Shown here in pieces: positions 1 to 8,682 of a stretch of 64,000 nucleotides of DNA (its first letter is position 1; the number at the start of each line of letters is the position of its first letter). The DNA is taken from assembly GCF_005144585.1 (NCBI RefSeq), contig NZ_SSMQ01000020.1, forward strand, positions 114,045 to 178,044, in the 5' to 3' direction. This stretch comes from Polyangium fumosum (GTDB lineage: Bacteria; Myxococcota_A; Polyangia; Polyangiales; Polyangiaceae). The notes below the pieces were generated by a model. That model was not told where the DNA came from. It did no database searches and worked only from the letters and a program-made list of their open reading frames with translations. The position numbers were made by a program, and so were the translations under genes.

Positions 1-1007
1 GTCACCTGCGAGTCGAGGTAGGTGCTCTCGACGACGAGCGGCGAGTCGCGCAGCGGCATGGACATCGGCGGCGCGGCCGAGGGCCTCGGCGTCGCCGTCG
101 GGTCTCCGCTGCGCGGCCGCATCCGCCAGAGGAGCGCGCGCGCGTCGGCCGCGAATTCGAAGCGCTGCCACGGACGCTTGTTCATCAGGCGCCGCACGAG
201 CGGCACGATGTCCGACGGGAGCCCGGGGCGGAGCGGCACCTCCGGCAGCGGCGCGCTCTTGTGCTTCGCGAGCAGCTCCTCGTCCGTGCCCTCGTAGGGC
301 TCGCGGTTCGCGATCATCGTGAAGAGGACACAGCCGAGCGAGTAGAGGTCCGTCGACGGACCCACGTGCGGCGCGGCGTACCGGATCTGCTCCGGCGCCA
401 TCCACCCCGGCGTGCCCGCGCCCCAGCGGATCGTCGGCTTCGAGACGGGCGAGTTGTCGAGCCTGTGATCGACGCGATCCTGCATGAGCCACGCGAGCCC
501 GAGATCGAGCACGTGCACCGTCGGCGGCTCGGTGTCGTCGTGCGGGATGTCGACGAGGATGTTCGAGGGCTTGAGATCTCCGTGGATGACGCCGCGCGCG
601 TGCGCGTGCGCGAGCGCCGCGAGCACGTCGTCGGTGATCTTCCAGATGAGCGGCCACGGCAGGCCGCCTTCCTCTTGCGCGAGGTAGAGCCACTCGTGCA
701 ACGAGCGCCCTGGCACGGCATCCATCACGAGGAAAGGCGTCCCGTCGGCGAGCGCGCCGAAGTCGCGCGCGCGCACGATGCACGGGTGCGAGAGCGCCGC
801 GAGCGCGCGGGCCTCCTCGTGGAACCACCACGCTTCCTCGGCGCGTGGCCGCGCGCCCGGTCGGCTTAGGACCTTCACGGCCACGCGGTCGTCGGCCACG
901 AGATCACGGCAGAGGTAGACGACCCCCATGCCGCCTCGCCCGAGCTCCCTCCTCACCTGGTACCGTCCGGCCAAAATCTTGCCGATCGTGCCGGTTTGCT
1001 CGCTCAT
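1..1007 (-). CDS. Serine/threonine protein kinase, N-terminal part (runs off the window)
   Basis: The kinase catalytic domain fills most of the 335 visible residues. The glycine-rich loop GRGGMG is at residues 23-28, the ATP-anchoring lysine is K45, the catalytic loop HGDLKPSN is at 142-149 and the metal-binding motif is DLG (D168) instead of DFG. A WMAPEQ activation-segment end follows. HGD instead of HRD makes this a non-RD kinase. After the kinase domain the sequence becomes Pro/Ser-rich, which in this family usually links to a membrane segment or sensory domain that lies beyond the window edge. The ATG at 1007 gives a normal Hanks-type N-terminus (MSEQTGTIGKILAGRYQVRR). It is divergent from the moa operon, with about 107 bp between the starts. 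The kinase assignment is secure; its substrate is unknown. Confidence 0.9.
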   Translation of the reverse strand, partial: MSEQTGTIGKILAGRYQVRRELGRGGMGVVYLCRDLVADDRVAVKVLSRPGARPRAEEAWWFHEEARALAALSHPCIVRARDFGALADGTPFLVMDAVPGRSLHEWLYLAQEEGGLPWPLIWKITDDVLAALAHAHARGVIHGDLKPSNILVDIPHDDTEPPTVHVLDLGLAWLMQDRVDHRLDNSPVSKPTIRWGAGTPGWMAPEQIRYAAPHVGPSTDLYSLGCVLFTMIANREPYEGTDEELLAKHKSAPLPEVPLRPGLPSDIVPLVRRLMNKRPWQRFEFAADARALLWRMRPRSGDPTATPRPSAAPPMSMPLRDSPLVVESTYLDSQV

Positions 1008-1114
1008 CGGACGGGCGAATATATCGCGGCCCTGGCCGCCCGGCACGACGGCGCGCCGGCCAGATTTCGCGCCCGAACTGTCAACGACAATCCAACAATG
1101 CTACGTTACGGAAC

Positions 1115-1366
1115 ATGTCGAACACGGTGAGGCTGCTCGCGTTCGCAGGCGCGCGGGACGTGCTCGGAGCCTCGGAGCTCGTCTTTCCGCTCGACGCGCC
1201 GTGCACCACGGAGGAGCTTCTTCACCACGTTTGCAGTCGATTTCCCGCGCTCGTGCCGTACCGGCGATCGATCCGCGTCGCGGTCAACGGCGCGTATGCG
1301 CGGCCCGACGAGCAGGTCCGATCGGGCGACGAGGTTGCGTTGATCCCGCCCGTCGCGGGAGGGTGA
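1115..1366 (+). CDS. moaD: Molybdopterin synthase sulfur-carrier subunit MoaD
   Basis: An 83-residue ubiquitin-fold protein ending in the diagnostic Gly-Gly (VAGG). In the family this terminus is adenylated and thiocarboxylated and donates sulfur to precursor Z inside the MoaD-MoaE complex. The ATG at 1115 gives the expected beta-grasp start (VRLLAFAGARDVLG) and the usual length of about 80 residues; a longer upstream reading is possible but would add unrelated Arg-rich sequence. It heads moaD-moaA-moaC-moaE, with moaA starting 4 bp after its stop. The Shine-Dalgarno match is weak (GGAAC). A poor sigma70-like pair (CTGTCA, 18 bp, TACGTT ending at 1108) would start transcription at about the ATG, so a near-leaderless mRNA is possible but unproven. 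Confidence 0.88.
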   Translation: MSNTVRLLAFAGARDVLGASELVFPLDAPCTTEELLHHVCSRFPALVPYRRSIRVAVNGAYARPDEQVRSGDEVALIPPVAGG

Positions 1367-1370
1367 GGCG

Positions 1371-2420
1371 ATGGCGGCGATGAACGATCCGGCAGTCGAG
1401 AAGCGGCGCTCCTTGCCGATGCTCGGCGCGCGCGCGCTCGTGCCGAAGCGCGCCTCGGCCGGACCGCCGCCGCGCAGCGTGCGTGTCTCGGTGACCGATC
1501 GGTGCGACTTCGCCTGCACGTACTGCCGGCCCTCGCGAAACGATGGCTACGCCGACGGGCGCCTGATGACGCCGGCGTGGAAGACGATGTTCGAGGCGCT
1601 GCGCCGCGCGGGTGTACGTCGCGTGCGGCTCACGGGCGGCGAGCCGCTCGTGCATCCCGAGATCGTCGCGATCGTCGCACACCTGTCTTCGCTCGGCTTC
1701 GAGGATCTGGCGCTCACGACGAACGCCTCGCAGCTCGCGCGCCTCGCGCGGCCGCTGCGCGACGCGGGCCTGCATCGCGTGAACGTCTCGATCGATACAC
1801 TCGACCCCGTGCGCTTCCGCGAGGTCACGCGCGGCGGGGACCTCGACGCCGTCCTCGCGGGCATCGACGCCGCGATCGAGGCAGGCTTCTCCCCGATCAA
1901 GCTGAACACCGTCGTCCTGCGCGGCGTGAACGACGACGAGCTCGAGCGCATCCTGTTATGGGCGTGGGAAAGGCGCCTCTTGCCACGCTTCCTCGAGGTC
2001 ATGCCCATCGCCGAGGGGGCCAAGCTCGTCGCGGAGCACCTCGTCACCGCGGCCGAGATGCGCCGCGCGCTCGCCGCGCATCTCCTCGCCGAGGAGGCCG
2101 TCACCGAACCGGGCCTCGGCCCGGCGAAGTACGTGCGCGCCCGCCACGATCCGGGGCTCCGCGTCGGGTTCATCACGGGCACGAGCGACACGTTTTGCGA
2201 GACCTGTGATCGCCTGCGCGTCTCGTCGACGGGCGTCTTGCGGCCTTGCCTTGCGACGGACGACGGCGTGGACGCAGCGGCGCCTGCGCGCGCGGGGGAC
2301 GCGGAGACGATCGTCGAGCACATCGGGCTCGCCTGGTCGATGAAGCCCGACGGGACGGTCTGGAAGGGCTGCACCGAGGAGACCGCCGCGGGCGTGTCCA
2401 TGCGCGCGATCGGCGGGTAG
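1371..2420 (+). CDS. moaA: GTP 3',8-cyclase MoaA (radical SAM)
   Basis: A 349-residue radical SAM enzyme that catalyses the first step of molybdenum-cofactor synthesis, rearranging GTP to 3',8-cyclo-7,8-dihydro-GTP. The N-terminal cluster motif C45-x3-C49-x2-C52 (CDFACTYC) binds the SAM-cleaving 4Fe-4S cluster. The family-specific C-terminal cluster ligands C276-x2-C279-x13-C293 bind the second cluster that holds GTP. LTGGEPL is the SAM-binding GGEP motif. The usual C-terminal GG tail is present as AIGG. The protein has about 35 extra N-terminal residues before the barrel. It starts 4 bp after moaD and is followed 12 bp later by moaC, so it is co-transcribed. Confidence 0.95.
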   Translation: MAAMNDPAVEKRRSLPMLGARALVPKRASAGPPPRSVRVSVTDRCDFACTYCRPSRNDGYADGRLMTPAWKTMFEALRRAGVRRVRLTGGEPLVHPEIVAIVAHLSSLGFEDLALTTNASQLARLARPLRDAGLHRVNVSIDTLDPVRFREVTRGGDLDAVLAGIDAAIEAGFSPIKLNTVVLRGVNDDELERILLWAWERRLLPRFLEVMPIAEGAKLVAEHLVTAAEMRRALAAHLLAEEAVTEPGLGPAKYVRARHDPGLRVGFITGTSDTFCETCDRLRVSSTGVLRPCLATDDGVDAAAPARAGDAETIVEHIGLAWSMKPDGTVWKGCTEETAAGVSMRAIGG

Positions 2421-2432
2421 GATCCGGCCGCC

Positions 2433-3371
2433 GTGAACGAAGTTTTTTTATTCGAAACCGAAGAGATCGGGCCCGCGCTGGATCTCGTCCCTTTGGCCGC
2501 GCGACGCGCGCTCGATCACGCGGGGCTCCGGCTGCCGCTCGAAGGATGGCGCTCCCTCGCGTTCGAGGACCGAAGGCGGATCACGCGCGCCGGCGCGGAG
2601 GCCGTCGTCGACGTCGCGACGGTCCACGCGATCGTGCAGCGAGCCCACCCGCCCGCGCTCCCGATGCCGCTCGCCGCCGACCCGAGCCCGGATCATCTGC
2701 CCGAAGGCTTGCGTGAAGCTTTGCCGAAAGGTCGAGCGATCGACGCGCGCACGTGGGCCTCGCTCTCGGGCCTCGCGCGGTTCTCCCTCGTGCACTGCGT
2801 CCGCCGCGCGGCGAAGCGCGGCGACCCGGCGATCCTCGCGGCTGCGCTCGACGTCCTCGTCCCTCGCGCGGCTGCGCAGGACGCCGACGCGACGAGCCTC
2901 TCCTCGCACCTCGGCCCGCGCGGCGATGTTCGGATGGTCGACGTCGCCGAGAAGCCGCCCACCCAGCGACGCGGGGTCGCGGTCGCGCGTGTGCGCATGC
3001 GGCCCGAGACGGCGTCGCGCCTCGCGCGTGGCGACACGCCGAAGGGCGAGGTGCTCGCGACGGCGCGGATCGCCGGCATCATGGCCGCCAAACGCACGCC
3101 GGAACTCATCCCGATGTGCCACGCGATCGCCCTGACGCACGTGGCGATCGCGCTCGACGTCGACGAGGCCGCTGCGCGCGTGACGATCACCGCGAGCGCC
3201 GAGGCCACGGACCGGACCGGCGTGGAGATGGAAGCGATGGTCGCCGCGTCGGTGGCCGCGTTGACGTTGTACGACATGCTCAAGGGCATCGACCGTGAGA
3301 TGGTCGTCGAGGACGTGATGCTGGTGGAGAAGAGCGGCGGCCGATCGGGCCATTTCCGGAGGTCTCCGTGA
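2433..3371 (+). CDS. moaC: Fusion: nitrate-reductase-associated (NarM-like) domain + cyclic pyranopterin monophosphate synthase MoaC
   Basis: At 312 residues this is about twice the size of a normal MoaC (about 160). Residues ~165-310 are MoaC, with VDV..K near the start, MAAKRTPELIPMCHAI and TGVEMEAM..V..AALTLYDMLK (Lys and His of the active site visible). MoaC turns the MoaA product into cPMP. Residues 1-~145 look like the Nitr_red_assoc/NarM family, known in cyanobacteria as a nitrate-reductase maturation factor: FLFETEEIG, LVPLAARRALDHAGLRLPL, W at the loop, and WASLSGLARFSLV near its end. GTG at 2433 gives exactly the family's start. The fused domain suggests a link between cofactor synthesis and nitrate-reductase maturation; no nitrate reductase is in the window. 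moaE overlaps its stop by 4 bp (GTGA). Confidence 0.9.
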   Translation: MNEVFLFETEEIGPALDLVPLAARRALDHAGLRLPLEGWRSLAFEDRRRITRAGAEAVVDVATVHAIVQRAHPPALPMPLAADPSPDHLPEGLREALPKGRAIDARTWASLSGLARFSLVHCVRRAAKRGDPAILAAALDVLVPRAAAQDADATSLSSHLGPRGDVRMVDVAEKPPTQRRGVAVARVRMRPETASRLARGDTPKGEVLATARIAGIMAAKRTPELIPMCHAIALTHVAIALDVDEAAARVTITASAEATDRTGVEMEAMVAASVAALTLYDMLKGIDREMVVEDVMLVEKSGGRSGHFRRSP

Positions 3372-3862
3372 GCGCGACGCGTATCCGCCGCGAGGCCCTT
3401 TCGCTCGATGAGGTCATCCAGATCGTGGCGCGCCCCGAGGCTGGCGCGATCGCCACGTTCCTCGGCGTCGTCCGCAACATGAACGACGGCCGCAGCGTGA
3501 GCCTGCTCGAATACGAGGCCTACGGCACCATGGCCGAGGCCGAGCTCGAGCGGATCCTCGAAGAGATCGAGCGCGAGATCCCCGGCGTTCGTGTCGCGGC
3601 CACGCACCGCATCGGGGCGCTCCACATCGGCGACGCCGCCGTCGTTTGCGCTGCGAGCGCCCCGCACCGTGGCGAGGCGTTCCGTGCTTGCCGCGAGCTC
3701 ATCGATCGCATCAAGGCGAGGCTCCCGATCTGGAAACGCGAGCACGGCCCTGACGGACCTTATTGGGTCGGCTGGGAAGACGCGCGGTGCGCACCCGATC
3801 ACGGCGAGCATGCGCATCACGGGCATGCGCATCACGGGCACGCGCACGACGAGAAGCGCTGA
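3368..3862 (+). CDS. moaE: Molybdopterin synthase catalytic subunit MoaE, His-rich tail
   Basis: A 164-residue protein matching the large subunit of molybdopterin synthase, which inserts two sulfurs into cPMP using MoaD thiocarboxylate. Family signatures include GAIATFLGVVR, LEYEAYGTMAE, HRIGALHIGD, AAPHRGEAFRACRELID and KREHGPDGPYWVGW. The GTG start at 3368 overlaps the moaC stop (GTGA), implying translational coupling. The last ~20 residues are His-rich (repeats of HHGHA, encoded by an imperfect 12-bp DNA repeat); they are not part of the family core and could bind a metal, which is inference. The stop is only 2 bp from the stop of the convergent moeA. Confidence 0.93.
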   Translation: MSATRIRREALSLDEVIQIVARPEAGAIATFLGVVRNMNDGRSVSLLEYEAYGTMAEAELERILEEIEREIPGVRVAATHRIGALHIGDAAVVCAASAPHRGEAFRACRELIDRIKARLPIWKREHGPDGPYWVGWEDARCAPDHGEHAHHGHAHHGHAHDEKR

Positions 3863-3864
3863 CC

Positions 3865-5067
3865 TCAGAACGCGTCGATCCGGATCGCGTCGAGCTCGCT
3901 CCCATCCTCGACGCGTCCTTGGCTCGCGGGCACCACCACGAGCACCTCCGCCTCCGCAAAACTCGTCACCGCGCCCGATGCCTGGTTCGGCAGGATCCGC
4001 GCGCGCGTCGGGCCCGCGCCCGGTTCGATCCGAGCGCGGACGAACTCTTCTCGTCCGGGCGTGCGCTCGTACGCGCCCACCACCACGACGCGCTCGCGCC
4101 GTGGGAGCGGCGCCGGATCCCCTTGCAATGCGCGCACGAGCGGCGCGCCGAAGAGCAACCACGTGAGCGATGCGCTCGCGGGATTGCCGGGCAACCCGAG
4201 CACATGCGTGTCCCCCGCGCGACCGACGGCGATCGGTTTGCCGGGCTTGATCGCGACGCGCCAGAAATCGAGCGTCACGCCGGCCGCTTCGAACGCGGGC
4301 CGCATCACGTCACGATCCCCGACGCTCACGCCGCCGATCGTCACCACGAGATCACTGCCGCGCAGCGCCTCCACGACCGCCGCGCGTGCGACGTCGAGGT
4401 CGTCCGGTACATACGCGCCGACCCGCGCGATCGCGCCGATCTGCCGCGCCGCCGCCGCGACGAACACGCCGTTCGACTCCGCGATCGATCCGGGGTTGCC
4501 CGGCTCGCCCGGCGATCGCAGCTCGTCGCCCGAGCACAGGATCGTCACCACGGGCCGCTGCGCGACGAGCACGAAGGGACGATCGAGCGCCGCCGCGAGC
4601 GCGGCGTGACCCGGCGTCATCCGCGTGCCCCGCGTGATTGCCGCCGCGCCTTCGGCGAGATCCGAGCCACGCAGGCGGATCCACGCGCCCGCGCGCGGCG
4701 CTTCCCGCATCACGATCACGTCGCCGCGCCGCTCGACGTTCTCCTGCATGATCACGGCGTCCGCACCTTCGGGCAGCCGCGCGCCCGTGAAGATCCGGCA
4801 CGCCGTCTTCGGCGCGAGCGCGGGCCTCTCGCCGCCTGCCGAGCTCTCTCCGACGACGGGCACCTCGAACGGCCCGGCACCCTCGAAGTCCGCGGCGCGC
4901 ACCGCGTAGCCATCCATCGAGCTGTGATCGAACGCCGGCATCGGCGCGCGCGCGACGAGGTCCTCGGCGAGCACGCGCCCGGCGGACTGATCGACGCTCA
5001 CGCGCTCCTTGCCCACGGGCCGCGCCGCGGCGAGCAGGCGCGCGAGAGCGTCGTGATAGGGAAGCAT
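3865..5067 (-). CDS. moeA: Molybdopterin molybdenumtransferase MoeA
   Basis: A 400-residue MoeA, which inserts molybdenum into adenylated molybdopterin. Visible motifs: FDHSSMDGYAVRA near the N-terminus, GARLPEGADAVIMQENV, the MoCF-domain signature TIGGVSVGDRDVM, PGKPIAVGR and LGLPGNPASA. The length is typical. The ATG at 5067 shares one base with the moaB stop (TGATG), so the two are coupled; a longer upstream reading in this frame only overlaps moaB. It is the last gene of the patatin-moaB-moeA unit and converges on moaE. Confidence 0.94.
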   Translation of the reverse strand: MLPYHDALARLLAAARPVGKERVSVDQSAGRVLAEDLVARAPMPAFDHSSMDGYAVRAADFEGAGPFEVPVVGESSAGGERPALAPKTACRIFTGARLPEGADAVIMQENVERRGDVIVMREAPRAGAWIRLRGSDLAEGAAAITRGTRMTPGHAALAAALDRPFVLVAQRPVVTILCSGDELRSPGEPGNPGSIAESNGVFVAAAARQIGAIARVGAYVPDDLDVARAAVVEALRGSDLVVTIGGVSVGDRDVMRPAFEAAGVTLDFWRVAIKPGKPIAVGRAGDTHVLGLPGNPASASLTWLLFGAPLVRALQGDPAPLPRRERVVVVGAYERTPGREEFVRARIEPGAGPTRARILPNQASGAVTSFAEAEVLVVVPASQGRVEDGSELDAIRIDAF

Positions 5068-5612
5068 CAGTGCTTCCTCCCGTGCTTGCCGTGGGGACCG
5101 TGCGCGGCGTGCTTGCCGCCCCGCCCCGAGGCCAGCGCGATCGCGTGCGACAACGTCGGCGCGAGCAGCGCGTCCACCGCGAGCTCGACGGCGCTCGGGC
5201 TTCCTGGCAGCGCCGCGATCACCTTGCCTCGCACCACGCCGGCGATCGCGCGCGATAGGATCGCGCGGGGCCCGATCTGATCCCACGAGAGCCTGCGAAA
5301 CGCCTCGCCGAAGCCGTCGATCGTCTTGTCGAGCAGGGGCTCGATCACCTCGATCGTGCGGTCGCGCGGCGCGATCCCCGTCCCCCCGGTCAGCACGATC
5401 GCGTCCGCGGCATCTGCGTCGCACACGTACGTGATCGCCTCGCGGATCTCGTCCGGCTCCTCGCGCAGGATCACGTGCGACACGACGGAGAAGCCCGCTG
5501 CGCGCAAGCGATCGACGAGCAGGCGGCCGCCCACGTCGTCGTTCGGCGTACGCGTGTCGCTGAGCGTGAACGTGGCGACCCTGAAGGCTTCGGATTTTTC
5601 GTTGGTGCTCAT
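5067..5612 (-). CDS. moaB: MogA/MoaB-family molybdopterin adenylyltransferase
   Basis: A 181-residue MoCF-domain protein. The substrate loop LTGGTGIAPRD and the second motif IAALPGSPSAVELA are both present, together with TLSDTRTPNDDVGGRLL at the N-terminus. Members adenylate molybdopterin before MoeA acts, so moaB-moeA forms a functional pair. The last ~15 residues are Lys/His/Gly-rich and lie outside the fold. ATG at 5612 is the only sensible start; the gap to the upstream patatin gene is 4 bp. Confidence 0.9.
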   Translation of the reverse strand: MSTNEKSEAFRVATFTLSDTRTPNDDVGGRLLVDRLRAAGFSVVSHVILREEPDEIREAITYVCDADAADAIVLTGGTGIAPRDRTIEVIEPLLDKTIDGFGEAFRRLSWDQIGPRAILSRAIAGVVRGKVIAALPGSPSAVELAVDALLAPTLSHAIALASGRGGKHAAHGPHGKHGRKH

Positions 5613-5616
5613 ATTT

Positions 5617-6369
5617 TCAATGGCTCCTCGGCTCGATGACGACCGAGCGGTGCGGCATCGTGAGCGCCTCTTCCATGGGTCCCGGATCGAAGTCGAAGTG
5701 ACGCTGCCTGAGCGGACGCTCGGGGAAGAGCAGGCGCAGGCGCATGTGCGGCGGCGCCGTCGGAGGCGCCTCGGGCGAGAAGAGCGTGCGCGCGATCTTT
5801 CCGCCGGGGAACGGCGAGATCACTGTGATGTCGGTCGCGCCGCGCGCGGCGAGCGCGTCGATCAGTGTGTTGTCCGCGGCGCCTCCGTCGAGGTGCACGT
5901 CTCCGTCGAGCCGCGGCACGCGGGCGTACACGACAGGGATGAAGCAGGAGGCCACGATCACGTCGTGCATGTCGCGCCGCGCGTGGTTCGAGTGCACCAC
6001 GAGCGCGTCCTTCTTTCCCGCGAAGAAGCGCCGCGCGTGGGTCGTCGCCACGAGCAGCTCGGTCTCCGTCCCGTGCAGCTTTTCTTCCGGCAAAAACCGT
6101 TCGAGCGCGTCGCGCAGCACTGCGCTCATCCCGAACGGGCTCCGCTCGCTTCGCAGGTACCGCCGCGACACGACGGGCGTCTTCGCCATCGATCGCCAGA
6201 GGTCCGGCCCCACGGCCGCGAGGCCCGCGACGAGCGCCGCGCCGGAGATGGATCCCGACGAGGCCCCCGCCACGAGATCGAACCGCTCGCCTGCGGCGAC
6301 GAGGCGCGAGAGCACGCCGAACTGGAACGCCGCCCGGCAGGCGCAGCCGGGCAAGGACAGCGCTCGCAC
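5617..6369 (-). CDS. Patatin-like phospholipase family protein
   Basis: A 250-residue protein with the patatin Ser-Asp dyad: nucleophile elbow GASSG (G35-x-S37-x-G39) and a DGG motif around residue 160 (HLDGGAADNT). The oxyanion-hole region near the N-terminus reads LPGCACRAAFQFG, a divergent form of the usual GGGxRG. Patatins hydrolyse acyl esters of lipids; the substrate here is unknown. The start is GTG at 6369. No signal peptide is visible, so a cytoplasmic location is likely. It lies 4 bp upstream of moaB on the same strand, so it is probably co-transcribed with moaB-moeA, although no functional link to molybdenum cofactor is known. Confidence 0.82.
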   Translation of the reverse strand: MRALSLPGCACRAAFQFGVLSRLVAAGERFDLVAGASSGSISGAALVAGLAAVGPDLWRSMAKTPVVSRRYLRSERSPFGMSAVLRDALERFLPEEKLHGTETELLVATTHARRFFAGKKDALVVHSNHARRDMHDVIVASCFIPVVYARVPRLDGDVHLDGGAADNTLIDALAARGATDITVISPFPGGKIARTLFSPEAPPTAPPHMRLRLLFPERPLRQRHFDFDPGPMEEALTMPHRSVVIEPRSH

Positions 6370-6497
6370 GCCGAGGTCTTATCAGAGCCCGTGTTCGACG
6401 TCACCCTTCGCCGGGGCAGGGGCCTTTGGCGCGGAAGCGTCCGGCGCACTGCGCGCGTCCATGGCGTCGGCGCGCGCGCTGCGCTACGCACGTCCAC

Positions 6498-7469
6498 GTG
6501 GCAGAGCCGCTGATCCCCTACATCTCGCTCCCCGAGATCCCGCTCGGTTTCCTGCTCGACGTCCCCGTCCTGGGCAAGCTCTTCGACGCGACGAGGCCGC
6601 CGTCGATCAAGCCGTTCGGCACGCTCGTCGCGCTCGGCGTCTACATCGGCTCGGTCATCACGATGCACCGCGCGAAAGAGCGCAACCTCGACACGAAGAA
6701 GATGAACGAGTTCATCTTCTGGGTCGTCGCCTCGGGGTTCGTCGGCGGGCACGTCCTCGACGCGATCTTCTACCACCCGCAGCGCGTCGCGAAGGATCCG
6801 CTCTACCTGCTGATGCTCTGGGACGGCCTGTCGAGCTACGGCGGGTTCATCGGCGCGATCCTCGGCTGCTTCGCCTACAAGTTCATCAAGCGCGAGAAAG
6901 TCCTCGCGTACGCGGACGTCGTCGTCGCGACCTTCCCGATCGCCTGGATCTTCGGCCGCGCGGGTTGCTCCGTCGTGCACGATCATCCGGGCCGCCTCTC
7001 CGACGCGTGGTTCGCGGTTCGTTACCCGATGGGCAGCGGCTGGGTCGGCCGCTACGACCTCGGCCTCTACGAGTTCGTCCTGACGATCCCGCTCGCGCTC
7101 TTCGTCACGTTGCTCTGGCGTCGGGGCCCGCGGCCGCCGGGTTACTTCACCGGCATCATCTGCATGGCGTATGCGCCCGTGCGCTTCGTGCTCGATTTCT
7201 TCCGCGAGGAAGAGGGAGCGAGCATGCTCGGCGGCGATCCTCGGTACGGCGGTTTGACGCCGGCGCAGTGGGCGTGCTTCGGCCTCTTCGCCATCGGCGC
7301 GTACTTCACGTTCGTGCTCGCCAAGAATCAGGCGGCGCCGAGCGACGGCGCGCCGCCCGCGGCTGGCAAGAAGAAGCGGAAGAAGAAGGCTCGCCCCGTG
7401 GAGAACACGGCTGCGGAGGAGAGCGGCGAGGGTGGCGAGAGCAGCGGCGCGGCGGGGCAGGAGAGCTAG
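6498..7469 (+). CDS. lgt: Prolipoprotein diacylglyceryl transferase family protein (Lgt-like)
   Basis: A polytopic membrane protein of about 323 residues. Lgt transfers diacylglycerol to the lipobox Cys of prelipoproteins. Matching features are YGGFIGAILG (the HGG-like loop carrying the catalytic region), IFGRAGCSVVHDHPG corresponding to the Lgt GRxGCF signature, and RYDLGLYEF near the (P)xxLYE motif. Several motif residues differ from E. coli Lgt, so it may be a divergent or second Lgt. The GTG start at 6498 is chosen because the preceding in-frame residues are Arg-rich and unlike the family; it is uncertain. The C-terminus carries a cytoplasmic-looking KKKRKKK tail followed by an acidic Gly/Ser segment. 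The window encodes many lipoproteins that would be substrates. Confidence 0.8.
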   Translation: MAEPLIPYISLPEIPLGFLLDVPVLGKLFDATRPPSIKPFGTLVALGVYIGSVITMHRAKERNLDTKKMNEFIFWVVASGFVGGHVLDAIFYHPQRVAKDPLYLLMLWDGLSSYGGFIGAILGCFAYKFIKREKVLAYADVVVATFPIAWIFGRAGCSVVHDHPGRLSDAWFAVRYPMGSGWVGRYDLGLYEFVLTIPLALFVTLLWRRGPRPPGYFTGIICMAYAPVRFVLDFFREEEGASMLGGDPRYGGLTPAQWACFGLFAIGAYFTFVLAKNQAAPSDGAPPAAGKKKRKKKARPVENTAAEESGEGGESSGAAGQES

Positions 7470-7539
7470 AGGGCCGCACGGTCGTCACGCGACGCGTTCC
7501 ACGTTGCTCGTGGCTCGCGTCGCGTGGACTTGTCGAACG

Positions 7540-8424
7540 TCACTCCGCGTCGAAGAGCGCGGGCTCGGCTTCGACCTTCGACTGGCTCGTGGCGCGGAAG
7601 TTCCGCGGGAACCAGGCGTCGGGCGCTTGCCGGATGTCGTGGCGCTCGGCGAACTTCGTGAACATGTCGAACCACTCGAGCCCGGGCAGCTCGCGGATTT
7701 TCTGCTCGATGCGCGCGATCGACTTGCTGCCGACGCCGTCGAGCAGGAAGCGGATCGCGTGGACGACCTCTTCCTTGGGGCACATCCCATCACCGACGGG
7801 CGTCCAGGCGAGCTTGATCGCCGTCGAGACGACCTTGCGGGTCATCGCGTCGCGCTGCAGACGGCGCTTCGCGTGCTCGCGGTAAAACGCATAGTGCCGC
7901 AGCTCCTGCTTCATGATCCGCTGGCAGATCTTGTTGAGGATCGGGTGATCGATCCGCTCGATGAGCGCCTGGTAGGCGCTGTACGTCGTGAACTCCTGGA
8001 TCGTGCCCCAGGTCATGTGCACGGCAGGCCAGTGGTCCGGGAAGATCTTCCCGAGCATGTTCTGGCCGAACTCGTCGAGCCGCTCGCCGGGGCTACGCGA
8101 CAGGAACATGTCGCGCCGGTACGTCGGGGAGAGGGGCTCGCCCAGCGCTTCCATGAAGCTGCGGAACGCACGTCCGTGGAACTCCTCCTCGTACATCCAG
8201 ACGCAGAGGAAAGGCGCGATCTCCGGCTCCTCGTACACGGCGTCCGTGGACATGAGGGCCTTGACATAAAAAAACGTCGAGTTCTCCGTCAGCAGGAAAT
8301 ACCGCAGGCAACGGATCGCCTCGGGGGTCATCGGGTGCTTCGGGACCTCGGACCAGTCAATGTCCGAAAGGTCGACCCTGCCGGACATATCCATCAAGCG
8401 CTCGATGTTGAAGTGCTCCGCCAT
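7540..8424 (-). CDS. Ferritin-like di-iron carboxylate protein (acyl-ACP desaturase-like)
   Basis: A 294-residue, mostly helical protein with a full set of candidate di-iron ligands at superfamily spacing: E47, E80-x2-H83 (EEFH), E144 and E174-x2-H177 (ELRH). This E/ExxH/E/ExxH pattern is the signature of ferritin-like oxygenases and soluble desaturases. No signal peptide or membrane segment is visible. The sequence does not match a specific enzyme I know, so the reaction is open: acyl-ACP desaturase-like and other di-iron oxidases are the main candidates. It is transcribed alone, converging on the lgt-like gene and divergent from the RNA-binding protein gene with a 425-bp gap. Confidence 0.75.
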   Translation of the reverse strand: MAEHFNIERLMDMSGRVDLSDIDWSEVPKHPMTPEAIRCLRYFLLTENSTFFYVKALMSTDAVYEEPEIAPFLCVWMYEEEFHGRAFRSFMEALGEPLSPTYRRDMFLSRSPGERLDEFGQNMLGKIFPDHWPAVHMTWGTIQEFTTYSAYQALIERIDHPILNKICQRIMKQELRHYAFYREHAKRRLQRDAMTRKVVSTAIKLAWTPVGDGMCPKEEVVHAIRFLLDGVGSKSIARIEQKIRELPGLEWFDMFTKFAERHDIRQAPDAWFPRNFRATSQSKVEAEPALFDAE

Positions 8425-8682
8425 CGCGTTTTGAACCTCGGGAAACGGGTCGTAACACGATTTACGTCTGGCGACGCAAGCGGATCCTCCGTCCCGGTCG
8501 CCCGGGCGTCGAAGCGCACCTTCGCCTGTTTTTTTCGCTGCGTAGAGCGCTTCGCGACGCGGATTTCAGCGAGCGAACGACGAGGCGGGGAGGGGGTGAT
8601 GCAGCGGGTCGGGCAGGGGCTCGAGGGGCCCGTCGCGGAGGGATCGACGTGCTCGGCGACGAACGGGTCTTCAGGGGCTCCC

